Shown: in pieces, positions 38,001 through 50,000 of the stretch
Layout of the letters: each line of letters opens with the position of its first letter
How positions within the stretch are numbered: position 1 is the first letter of the stretch
Assembly: GCA_930367215.1 (NCBI GenBank)
Contig: OV884060.1
Span: 103,812,151 to 103,876,150, forward strand
DNA length: 64,000 bases
Origin: Pollenia angustigena
Lineage: Eukaryota; Arthropoda; Insecta; Diptera; Polleniidae
Direction: 5' to 3'
Made by a program: the position numbers and the translations under genes
Notes under the pieces: generated by a model
What the model was told of the DNA's origin: nothing
The model's database searches: none
Seen by the model: only the letters and a program-made list of their open reading frames with translations

Positions 38001-41000
38001 TAAATGTTCTAAATTTAGGTTATTTCCAAAAGTAGATATATTTAAATACATATTTGAAAATACAAATAGGAATTTTAAAGATTTTTCCAAAATACATTGA
38101 TTTAACAAAATAATTTTAAAATTTATGGAATTTTACATGAAACGTTAGAACTGAAATCACAGCGCATAAAATAGGAACTCTTAAATTATTTGAAAAATAC
38201 AAAATGTAATTGAAGCAGAGCCGCGAATAACGTTGTAAACGCCACTTTTTGCAAAAACTGTTTTTTTCGGATAACCGTTAACATTACTCTCGTACACTGT
38301 TTAAAACTCAAATCACCCAAAATTATGCACCTTAAAGCCCTTAAAAATTACATACAAAGAGTCAGCTAGTAGAAGAACGTTGTAAGTTACTTAAAAATGA
38401 TACAAAGTAAATGGTTTTAAACGTGGAATAACGTTTTAAAAGCCATCAGTCATGATGCTTTGTGTAGTGGAAGAACGTTTTAAATGACATCGTGAGTGTG
38501 GATATGAAACGTTTTTCCACTAAAAAAAGTTATAAACTGTAAATTTGCATGTAATTTAAGTTTTAAATTTGTTGATATTTTGCATAAATATTTTTATTAT
38601 CATTATTTTTAATTATCTAAAAAAAATAAAAAATTAATAATCTTGCCTGTTAAAAACGTTTTTTTGCTCTCCTGAAAAAAAATTATTTTGTAACTTAAAA
38701 CGTTATTCGCGGCTGTGCTTCAATTAATGATCTCGTTAAAATGCTATTTTTGAATATAAACACCATCAAGTTAGAAACCAACTTTGAAACTAAAATAATT
38801 TAAATAAACTCTTTTTAGAAATAAGAAATATAAATGTTTCAAAAACTTCAAAAATTTATTTTTTCATCACAAAAAAATTTTTAATTTTTGTCAAACATTC
38901 AAGACAAAACCCTGAAGAAGGCACACAACGGAGTGCCGAAATATTGGATTAAATAAATTTAATATTTTTCATAAAGAAGAGACCTCAAGCTTAATTTAAT
39001 AATAATATTATTACATCTTTAAAAAAATAATAATAATAAAATATCAAAAAATTTCCAGTAAAAACTTCGCTATAATTGCAGATGAATAGCTTCTTTTATT
39101 CATTTTTCAGAAACTTTCTTCTATAACTACATTTATAACAACTTTTTTCTGGATATATACAGTGAAAAAATAAAGACTTACTTTTGAATGCGTTCATTTT
39201 GGAACATCCCTTGTAAAATTCATTGGTTCTTTCAGTAGAAGTGTAAGTAGTGCCTTTATGTTTTTCAGATTACTCAACACATTATTTTGTAGGCGAAGTT
39301 TTTACTGGGTTGTTGCCACTATAAAAACTTAAAAGAAACATAATGTTGCCACCATACTTAAGAATTTTTACTACCAAAATCAGGTATTAATTTTTTCCAT
39401 TTATAGTAGACTTATGCGTGGAATTGCCGGCATACTGAAAAAAAGTCTCGAATAAATAAAAACTTTTACCCCCAATTTCACCAAGTTCAGTTATAATTTA
39501 CTATCAGTTATAGATGTCAAAACACATTGTTAACTGGAAATTAAAGTAATAGTTGGTTCCGTTAAACTTGGTGGAATTGGGGGTTATTAAGTTTCTCGTT
39601 ATTTTTTTAATATGTAAAAGAATTTAATTATTTGTTTTGTTTTCCTGACTTATAATTATTATTTTACTATAAAGTGCACATATCTAACTAACCTTTGTAT
39701 TACAATGCAACTTAAAATAAATTTTAATGATTTTTCTCCATTTATAAAAGGCATTTTAAATTTGGTTATATTTTTTCACATTTGGTAACATTTTCAAAAA
39801 TTTTGGTTGTAAAAATTGTATTAGTTGTGGCAGCACTGTTAGTAATATATCTATCGAAAAGTAATAGTTATGTTTGAGAAATATTTTTATTTGACACCCA
39901 TAATAGTTATCATCATTTTTCAAAAATAAAAATTGGAAATAATAATTATTCTTAATAAATAAAATATAAATTTATTCGTTATAATTATTCGCAATTTTTA
40001 TCGAATAAAAGTTATAACTATTAAGTCCTTGTTCAAAATACACTACCAGACTATTATCTTGTATTCTCTTTCTGGTAGTGTATAAAGTCGTTTCTACAAA
40101 TTTAAAGGAATAGGACTATTACAAGAAAGCTTTATAAAACACATAACTGAAATTTAGCTGATAGAATAAATTCAAAAAAATAAAAAATCTTGATTATAAT
40201 AAAGTAACTTATGACGTACTTTTATCTCACGTATACCAGAGAAGAATGAGAAATTTGTTGACAGCAAAGTACTGTAAAGTAGTGCTTGGATACTATCGAT
40301 ATTTTCTACTATCGATATTTATCGATAGTTCAGATTTCACTATTGATATATCGATATTACTATCGACTGAATGTTTGCACTTGTGCAGGAAAACTTTAAT
40401 TATTTTTTTATAAGGCTACAGTCCGTTGTTTGAATCACTTTATTGAATGTATGAGACGTATGTATATACGCACGTTATTTAAAATCGAAGTTTTTTAAAA
40501 ATTGATAAGAACCTTTCTGAAGGAACCGAAGTAACAGGGACTATACGATATTCCATTGCAACTTTAAAAAATTTTCTAAATTCTAAACCCAAAAAGGTAA
40601 TCAATCTAGCGGACTTATCCTCTAATGGTCGTTCATTCTTTTGTCCTTTGCTTGCACCTGCATTTGGATTTGCATTTTTTTACAGCATTTTAGGCCAGAT
40701 CGTCAGGAAACTTCAACAGTTTTATTTGGTTTAATATCTTTAGTTTTTCTATAATCTTTGGATGAAGTTTCCTGACGATCTGGCCTAAGCAACCAGTGGA
40801 ATGCGCATAGGAATAGCTTATCCCATCAACAATAAATTTCAGTGTTTTTATCAAGAATAAAAATTGGGAATTAAGCACGAATAACAAAATCTTTTAAATT
40901 ATTAACGTTTTTACATACAAAAAATACTGTTTTAATACCATTTAAATCACTTTGTACTTTTTCTGCACAGCGGTCACCATTTAAACATTTTGAATTCCAA

Positions 41001-44000
41001 TCACTGTGTGTATAGTTTTATGTATATTATTGCTTTTTTTATGAATGGGAAAAATATATGACACGTTTTTAAATGTTCTAGAAGTGCACCAACGTGCTTA
41101 CAGTACGGTGCGGTACATTACGGGTACAGCAACGTTCGCCTTAAGGTGGAAGTACATAACACGCGTTAGTATGTCGACGAGTATCGTGCGTTTAAAAACT
41201 TTAGCGCGTAAAAATTGTAAGTTACACAACACTCGTTACAAAAGCCATTCCTTTCAGCTGTTTTTTATTTGTTAAACAAATAAGTAAACAAATTTTGTTT
41301 ACTTATTTGTGCATTGAAAACGGGTTCGAAAGTATATCAAGATTTTCTTATTTTATTGAATTTATTATTTTTATATGTTTTTTAAGCTATTCAATAAGTT
41401 TTTCTTTCATGATTCACAAATTTGTTAAATTATTCTTTTTATTGTCAGCTGATTACTTGTAAAAAATACACAACGCGTTAAAAAGTTCAAAGTTAACCAA
41501 CTTTCTGGCGCAAACGCGTCAAAATATTTTGCATGTAGCTTGTTCTATGAAATTACACTAGTTTAAAATTTTTTCACCGAAGTCTACAGAGCGCGTGCGC
41601 ACTAACGCATGTTATGTACTTCTACCTTAACTGGGCCTTAATGCTTTCTCTCCATTCTTTTATGTCCGGACTTTCCACTCCAGCTTATAAAATGTCTTTC
41701 GCCTTTCTGCAGTACATATTGAAAATTGTAAGAACAAAAAATTTGAAAATGCCATCCCAAGATGCTCGTATGCACATATGTATCTTAATTAAGAACGCTT
41801 AAAGTTTTTGTTTCGTCAAATGGGGCACAACTTTTTGAAAAAAGAGTTTTTAGAATTTGTTTTGGAAATTTGGAAGTTGTTTTTAATACACATTAATGTA
41901 ATTTTTTCTAATTTTTCTGTTAATTTGAGAAATATTCGTATAATATTTGTCATAAAATTCTTTTACTACAGAAATCTTATTTAAAAAACGTTTTGACATT
42001 GTTGCGTTTTATGTTTTCGATTTCCAGCATACCCCTGTAAGATTTGAAGAAAATCATCTGCCAAGTATCGATATTTATATAACGTAGATGTTTATATATC
42101 CAGAAATATAATACTGTATAACATGTTGTGAAGCTTTAAGAAATTAAGTTAACTTCGACGGCAAAATTTTTAACCGGCTAGCGAAATTTACTCCAGCTTT
42201 TATTAAAATTAGTGCAAATTATGATACTTTTAATACCGAGTTTCGAGCTTTGTCGGATATAGTGCTTTACAAAACTTAAAAAACGAAAATATTTGTTTTT
42301 TTTGGTCCCAAGTGATCACAATGATAATGTTTCCAGCGCTTAGTAGAATAACCAACGGAATATTTTCCCTCCCAGACTCATCGACGAATGTGGAAAAAAA
42401 AAATTTGCATGCCAAAATATTATAAAAACAAAGGAACGGTTTCAAATCTAGCTGAAACAAAAGACTTTTTCTTTTATAAAAAAAATTATAAAAAATGATT
42501 TAGTATGTTCTATTGGGGTCGAAAAAGTATAATTTTGAAAGTTAGTACAATTTTGGGGTTCTCATTTATTATCCGTGATACAAACGTACGGTTTTCTTTA
42601 TAGCGGTACAGTGAACAGTTCGTAGAATTTATGTGCGTGAGACAATTTTATAAAATTTACGCGCATTTGTGTTAATAAGACTATAATTATGATTCGTTAG
42701 TTCAACGAACATTTTATTTACTTAAACGTACATTTTCATTGATTATGTTCATTTCAATGAACTATTCCTTTGTCAAATGAAAGTTTTATTAATTTTTAGT
42801 ACATTCATTATTACAACGAACTGCACATAATTCATTATAAATCCATGCTAAAGAAATATTTAATATATACGTGTTCATTGAATCAATGAAGGAAATTGGC
42901 TGTTTACTTTGGTTTACATGCTTTTTCGAAACGGGCAAGGATCTGCCATTACGGTGAATGTCGAGCGCTATCGAGTCATGCTGACTGAATTTTTTTTCAA
43001 AAAATAATCATCTAAACAGCAACGACATTTCTGTCCAACAATACGGTACAACTTGCCGTACAGTGTGCTAAACAACCGATTTATTGCAAAATCAATTTGG
43101 TGACAACTTTATTTCTAGAATTGGTGCTGTTTACTTTCCCCTCATTCGTGCGATATAACGCCTCTGTACTACTTATAAGGTCAATGGTTTTTGCTGACAA
43201 ACCAGTAACTCTTGAAGCATTGAAAGCCATAATTGACGCCATACGGCCAGGTTTATTGGAAAACGTAATCAAAAATTGGGTAGATCGAATGGATCATGTA
43301 ACAATTAGCCGCGGCGGATTTATACCGTAAATTATTTTAAAAATAAAAGGCCACGAATTTATCTACCATTAACTATCTATTTATTCCAACAATATTTCTG
43401 TCTTGTGTTGTCACTTTAAGCTCTCATGCAGCTAAAAATAAACACCCTCTACAAGAGGCCTTATGCTCCTTAGAGGCAGTGTTGCCAAAACTTGGTGACC
43501 AAAAATGGCTAAATTTACGAAAAAAAAATGGCTAAAAATCGGCTAACAAATGGCTTAAAGCTTTTTTAAATAAAAACACATTAAAATTCAATAACAAAAC
43601 AGAAATAATTAATTTAAAGTTGCTTACGATGAAATTGTACGTTAATATCAATTTGTTAAATAAGAATAAACGTAAATAAATATTTAAAAATTAAATCATC
43701 GAAAAATTCGATGTCGTTATTGTTCATCTCATAGGAATCACTCATTAGTTTAAAATAATCGGACAATCATCGTTAATTCGACTCAGAAAGTGATTCTGAG
43801 TTAATCGGGATACGTAAAGGTGGACTAAGGACCAATATTTTAAGGTGTTACAGACATCAGCACAAACGCATAGTACCCTCTCCACTATTGTGGTGGTGGT
43901 ATAAATATTGTATTGTTATGGTAAAAATATTTACCTATTTGATAAAATCGAATTTACGGTTGCTTAATCTAACCTATTTTTCAAATTACTTTTAACGATG

Positions 44001-47000
44001 TTTACTTGGCTAAACACCCTCTCTACTTCAGCATTAGACCATGAAATTCTGAAATTTCTAAAACAATTTTGTTACCGCCTGCATCCCTTTATTTAAATAA
44101 TTGCAACCAGAAAGAAACAGCGATGTTTGTGTTGATCCATTTTATAAATTTAATAGTGGAATACTGTTCCTTTATTTAAAAAGATGTGTCAGCGTCATAT
44201 TTTATAGCGATTTTCAACATTTGTAATAGTTGTGATTTAAATTAAAGGCGTTTTAATTGTTCAAAATGTTTATTTTTAACTTTTATAAATTTTTACAATA
44301 AAATAAAAATTATTCTTTTAAAATAAAAACGGCAAAAACATATTATGGCTAATGGCTAAACTCAATTTTTAATGGCTAAACAGGCTGAAAAATTGCTAAA
44401 TCTAGCCACTAAATGGCTAAATTGGCAACACTGCTTATAGGAACCAATAGTATTTGTCAGGTCAAAATTATCTACAGGTGACTAATGAACCCCATGTCGC
44501 ATATTCTGTGCCGCTCTCTGTTTTTGTTTATACCACCATATTTAACAACATATTGGTACTTGTAGGATTTTTGGGTTTGATCTAAATTTTGGGTCATACA
44601 TTTTATTGCTGACTTTTTTCCACCTTCACTAGCAATTATATAATTCCTAAAAAAAAAAAAATTCTCTGGTATGACCACAAAACATTGTATTTATTGACAT
44701 ATACATATATATGTATGTTTTTGTTAATAAATCGAAAAAAGTAAAACCACAATTACATGAAAGCAAACTCTATTAGCTAAAGATTTTTATTCGAACATGT
44801 TACTTAGTGATAAAACGCTAAATGTGAAAAAATACTAATTTAGAAGTTTTTAAATGAAAAAATGTAATTTTACTCGGAACATTCATATTTATTGCACGTT
44901 TTTTCCATTCTTATTTTACTAATGCTCGTCAAATGGATGCAGCATTTAATATATTCATGGAATAATGACAATGTGTGTGCGTGTGCGTGTGCCTGTGTTA
45001 TGTAATCGAAATGATTTGAATAAATAAATTTTGAATCGGTTTAATTGAAATTGTTTCATTTACAGAGGTCATGGGCGCAATTGTATCGATTTTGGGCATT
45101 TGGATACTAACCGCAACTTTGGTTTTAGTGGCGATAGAGCGCATTTATTGGAATGACTATGATTTGAATGCAAGTACCATGATATGGTCATCTGGTATTG
45201 GAATTTTAATTAATATCGTGTAAGTGTGAGTGCATGTGAAATGGTTTGTTTTTATTTGAGTATGTGTATTATGTAAATATAATGTGGTTATAGATGTTGA
45301 TGTTGTTATTTAAACATATACATACATTTTTTTGTTTCTTATTCAGTTGTGTGTCCATGCAAAAAAGAACAAGATTAATTTTTGCATAAAACTTTCACAA
45401 AAAAATGTGTGTTCTTTAATTTAAGGGAAATATGTGTTTAAATTCATGTTCATTTTCTTTTTATCAACCTTTTGATTATTTTTATATTTTTTATTTTTTT
45501 AGTATGATTTTTATTTTACACACTTCAGTGCTTGACCTACCAGCAGGTGGTATTGGTACCTCTCATGGTCACTCTCATAGTCACAATCATAATACCCATC
45601 ATGGCCATAGTCATTCACACTCCCCGACTTCCTCCTTCCGATGCCACAGTAACGAGAATGCATCGAGGTCATTACTTCCTTCTGATAGCGATGGCGATGC
45701 TGGTGCTGGCCATGCTATTGACACCGGCGAAGCAACATCAATAGAGTTGTCATCTGCGCAAATGGTGCTCAACGAAAATTTTTTAAAAAACAATCAAGAT
45801 GGGTAAGAATTTATTGAAATTAAATTATTCTGTGGCCATTTATTTCAATGTAGTCATTTGTACAAGACATAAAAGAATTTGTTCAGTCGTTACCATCGTT
45901 CTTGCTACTGAATCATTTAGAGTTCAAGAGGTTTTTTTATGTTTAAATTTAATGGCTGCTCCTAACAGCATTCAGACTTTTGAAAATATTCCATAAAGAA
46001 GTTAAATGGCGTTTATTTTTTATTGTATAATCATCAAGTGAAATCGAATTTTTTTATTAATAAAGCACAATAGTTCAACTGCAACATACAAGTAAAATTA
46101 TTTTAAATTCTCCCGTATGAACGAACACAATACAAAATACTATTTTAAGTCCAGATTTTTTTTTAAAAGATGAACATACATACATATGAGCCGTTTATTT
46201 TGAAAGTGGCATAAGTCATTTCGGTTTTTAAGTCGAGATATTTAAGGGTTTGCGTTTTAACACGTTTAAAAATATGGATGCTAACTTTCGAGAAGATTCA
46301 CTTGTATTTGATACATCATGATAATTACATTTTTCTCAGTATTTATTATTATTATTATTTATTATTATTATTTATTATTATATTTATTATTAACTCGATT
46401 TTTTTTGAAAAAGTGACTAATGCCACTTTCAAAATAAACGGCTCATATGTCAGTAAGGTACTGTAGAGAAACTTACTAGATTGAGATAAACAAGATGTTC
46501 GTTTAAAACAAGTTAGAGTGCTATATTCGTCTCTGCCCTTCACCGTAAATTCGAATATTTTAGGAGTGATATCTATATGATATTTATTTATTATTAATTT
46601 ATCTTTGTAAACCCAGACGTCAGCATTAAAATCGGTTGCGGTTTAGATCTATATTAAATTATTGACTTTTACTTGAATTTTGACTAGCTTTAGTAAAATA
46701 AATAAATTAGTTTTGGCATTTACAGTAAATTTCAGAAGGCTGCTAAATATGGGATATAAGGTAAATTATGGCCCGTATATCAAAGAGTTGCATGAAATTT
46801 TTCAGTTTTAGGTGCATTTAATTAGTTTACCAGAGTGGGCTTTATATCGGGCCTTTAGTAAACCGATCATCACGAAATTTTTTAGCGTGATTTCTAGTCC
46901 TATTCAACTGTGAAGTATTAAATTTTATTCTGATAGCATTATTTATTACGGTTTAAGGCGTAATAAACTGTTTTGCGGGAGTATGACTTATGTGGGTCTT

Positions 47001-50000
47001 ATAGTAAATTATGAACCGATCCTCACAAAATTTGACAATGTGAATTCTAGTCCTATAAACCTGTGACGTACCCAATTTTATTATGATAGCAGTATTAATT
47101 ACGGTTTTAGGCGTCTTAAACTGTTTTCCGGAAGTAGGGCTTATTAGGGGTCTAGGTTAAATAATGGATTGATCTTTACGAAAGTTTACAGTGTGATTTC
47201 TTGTGCTATAAAACTGCGACGTACTAAATTTTATTATGATACTCATGGTTTAGGCGTACTAAACCGTTTTCGGGGAGTAGGGTTTATATTGGGCCTACAC
47301 TGATAGAAAAGGCGTGATAACGCTGATGTATTTTGACATCAGTACTATGACAAGTGTCTTCGTTTTTGACCCCATGACACTTTTCATCATGGTGATGTCA
47401 ACCTTAACATCACATGGCCAAAGTGTACTCAGGGTCAAAATTACATTATGTCATCAATGGAATGACACATCGGTATAACAGGAATGACGAACATGTCCTC
47501 AGTGCGATGACGCAGTAACATCGGAGAAAGGACACATGATCATCAATTTAATGACAGTTTGTCATTAAGTCAAAGTCATTGGAATTGACTTAAGTCAAAG
47601 TGAGAGAATATTATTATTTACCTACCTGTTACATATATTTGTTTCACGTTCGTTGAATTACGACCTTTGTTTACAGCAGAACTCTCAATAATAAGACACC
47701 AGCACCATGCCCCATATGTTTTTCGTAGCTATTCTACTTTAAAAAGTTGATATATTTAACTAAATAAGTTTAAAAAATAGAATATATGAAAATAAAATGT
47801 GGCATCAAATTGATGTCTCTATAGTCATAAAATAGATGATACCACAAAACAAAATATTGTGATGCAAAATAATTTGAGCATTTGACGATTATGCTGTTGG
47901 GGTAAACAAAAACTTGTTGGCGTAAATGAAAACCTTTTGTCGCAAGAAAGTTAGCAAAATTATTTGTTGCAAATAAAATAACTTTTGTCGTTAAAGGTTT
48001 TCTTTTGAAAGAACAGCACATTGAAAATTGCTGTTGACGTAAATGATTTGGATTTGTGTTGACGTAGATGATTTGGATTTGGAGGAAATAACAATTTTTG
48101 TTGCCGTAAAATATTTATTTCTTGAATCAAATAATATTACTGTTGTCGTAAAAAAATTTGTATTTGAACAATGAATTTACACATTGAGACAAAAGAAACA
48201 GACTTGTTGCTACAAATGCAAAATGTAGTTGGGCACAACCCGAATGTAAATGCTATTTAAATCAAAATCAATTTCTTTTGGCATAGCAGTCTTTTTTTTT
48301 TGTGTGACGAAAAAAATGTCAAAATTTTACGAATACGTTAGTCATTGTATTGATGTTACTTTTTGCATCATTGATAGCATTTGTAGTACCATTGATGTCA
48401 CAATTCTGATGTTAGGGCATCATCAATATGAAGATGCATTTTTCTATCAGTGTAAATCTATCAGGGTAAATTATAATCCGCTCTTCAAGAAATTGAACGG
48501 TGTGATTTCCATTCGAAGAAAACGAATTTGTGCAAAATATTATATCATTCCGTGCACTATTCTACCATTTATGTTGGTTTTTGTATCAAAACTATAAATT
48601 TTTTAGGATGGTGGTTCCAAATTTTGATTCAAAGCGCTGATCTTACTGAACCGATTTTGCTGGATTTCAATCACAAGCTGCTTAGGATAACTACAAGCAA
48701 TTTGACACTAAGTTTGTGCATTTCGTTTGAGATTTTCGAAAGTGAGCGTGTTTTCAACAGATGGACAGACAGACGGACATGGCTAAATCAACTTAGACAT
48801 TATGGGGTCTTAGATGAATAATAAATTAGTTTTACACGGATTGGCAAACTTAATATACTCTCATTCACCACTTGTGATGGTGGAGGATATAAAAAACCGG
48901 TACTCTTACTTTTTAATTGTTTAAAATCAAATAAAAATTGTTTTCGTGCCCCGGTTGGCTAATTGGTAGTGAGCTGGTCTAATAGTGCGTTCGATTTCCA
49001 CCACAGACCCTGGTCGGTTACAATACAAGGGCCTAGGCGCGGATTCAGGGGGGGGGGGGGGGGATAAGGAAATTTCCCCCCCCCGTAAATTATAAAAATA
49101 TGTTTTGTTAATTTCGATAATACAAGAATTTCCAATTATAATATTTTTTTTAATGTAAAAAATTTTTGGAAATCCCAGCAAGGATTTTTTTTATGGAATC
49201 TCTAACGAAATCCATATCTTAATCCTAATAGTAAATTTATTAGATATTTCCAAAGAAACATCTAGTTTACCGTATTCAATTACTTATTATTCTACATTCA
49301 ATCCCAGCAGGTGCCAAAGACTAAACGTTTGACTTGATAATGCGTGCGGTTGAATTATTAAAAAGCCTTAGTGTTTGCAATATTTATGTGTTATATGAAT
49401 CAAAATTCTATTCGATAATTTTTAACGAAAGCACGGATTTGTCGGGGAAAAGCCAGAATTCCTTATCTTTAAGATATTTCAACATACAACAAAAAGTTTT
49501 TAGGGAAGAATTTAATGGCTTTGTTGTAAACGCATTTAAAGAGGCTTCAAAAGATATTGATGACGTTGTTGTGTCAATTGATGCGAAGGCACTATCATCA
49601 ATAGTTCTTAAAGCTTTGACAAATTTTGGTCTTGACCTTAAAAATTGTGTAGGAGAACAGATGGGTGTCCTCTGATGTCAGCAGAAAATGGAGCTGTTCA
49701 AAATTTCTGGAAAAGCGACAAATGCGAAACAAAAGCCTTGCTATTCCCATAAATCGAACAACTCAATTTCTAAAAGCAATAAAGGTCCATTAATACAAAA
49801 AGTTGTATCATTTGTTAAAGAAACAATAAAATTAAAATATATTCATCAAAAGCGAAAAACAGTTTTAGCAAAGTATTTGAGAGCTAAACTCTCTTCATTA
49901 TGCATCTTTGCAACAAGTGTACATCATATAGTAGAAGCTTTGGAAAAAATATCTGAGTGGAAAGGTAGTATCTCTACCTTTATATTAAGGAACTCACTAA

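Larger units (their letters stand above)
37470..39838. mobile_element. hAT-type element, 2.4 kb, TSD TTAGTAAT
   Basis: A perfect 8-bp duplication TTAGTAAT (37462-37469 and 39839-39846) flanks CAGAGCTGCCGTTTTTGG and its partner ending GTGGCAGCACTG. Two MITEs (38208-38725, 39055-39309) inserted later. TTTTTGGTTA words repeat near both ends. No transposase is recognisable; short ORFs near 37500-37820 show no domain I know. Confidence 0.82.
39847..42937. other. Intron 3 remainder, apart from the listed repeats
   Basis: Besides 40041-40200, 40296-40373, 40685-40905 and 41145-41626, the sequence is AT-rich. Near 42690-42900 there are several TTCATTGAA / GTTCAACGAAC palindromic words. No coding signal. 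Confidence 0.45.

Noticed and set aside
45432..45502. Extension of exon 5 upstream to an in-frame ATG at 45432
   Set aside because: The AG at 45501-45502 after a T tract and the split Val codon with exon 4 give the conserved TM4; upstream residues do not fit the family.
48949..49005. Functional tRNA gene
   Set aside because: The A- and B-box-like words are present but acceptor and anticodon stems do not pair well, so a SINE head or decayed copy is more likely.
48927..49181. 84-codon minus ORF with a poly-proline stretch
   Set aside because: The Pro run is the translated G run at the hAT end, and the rest is the SINE-like sequence.
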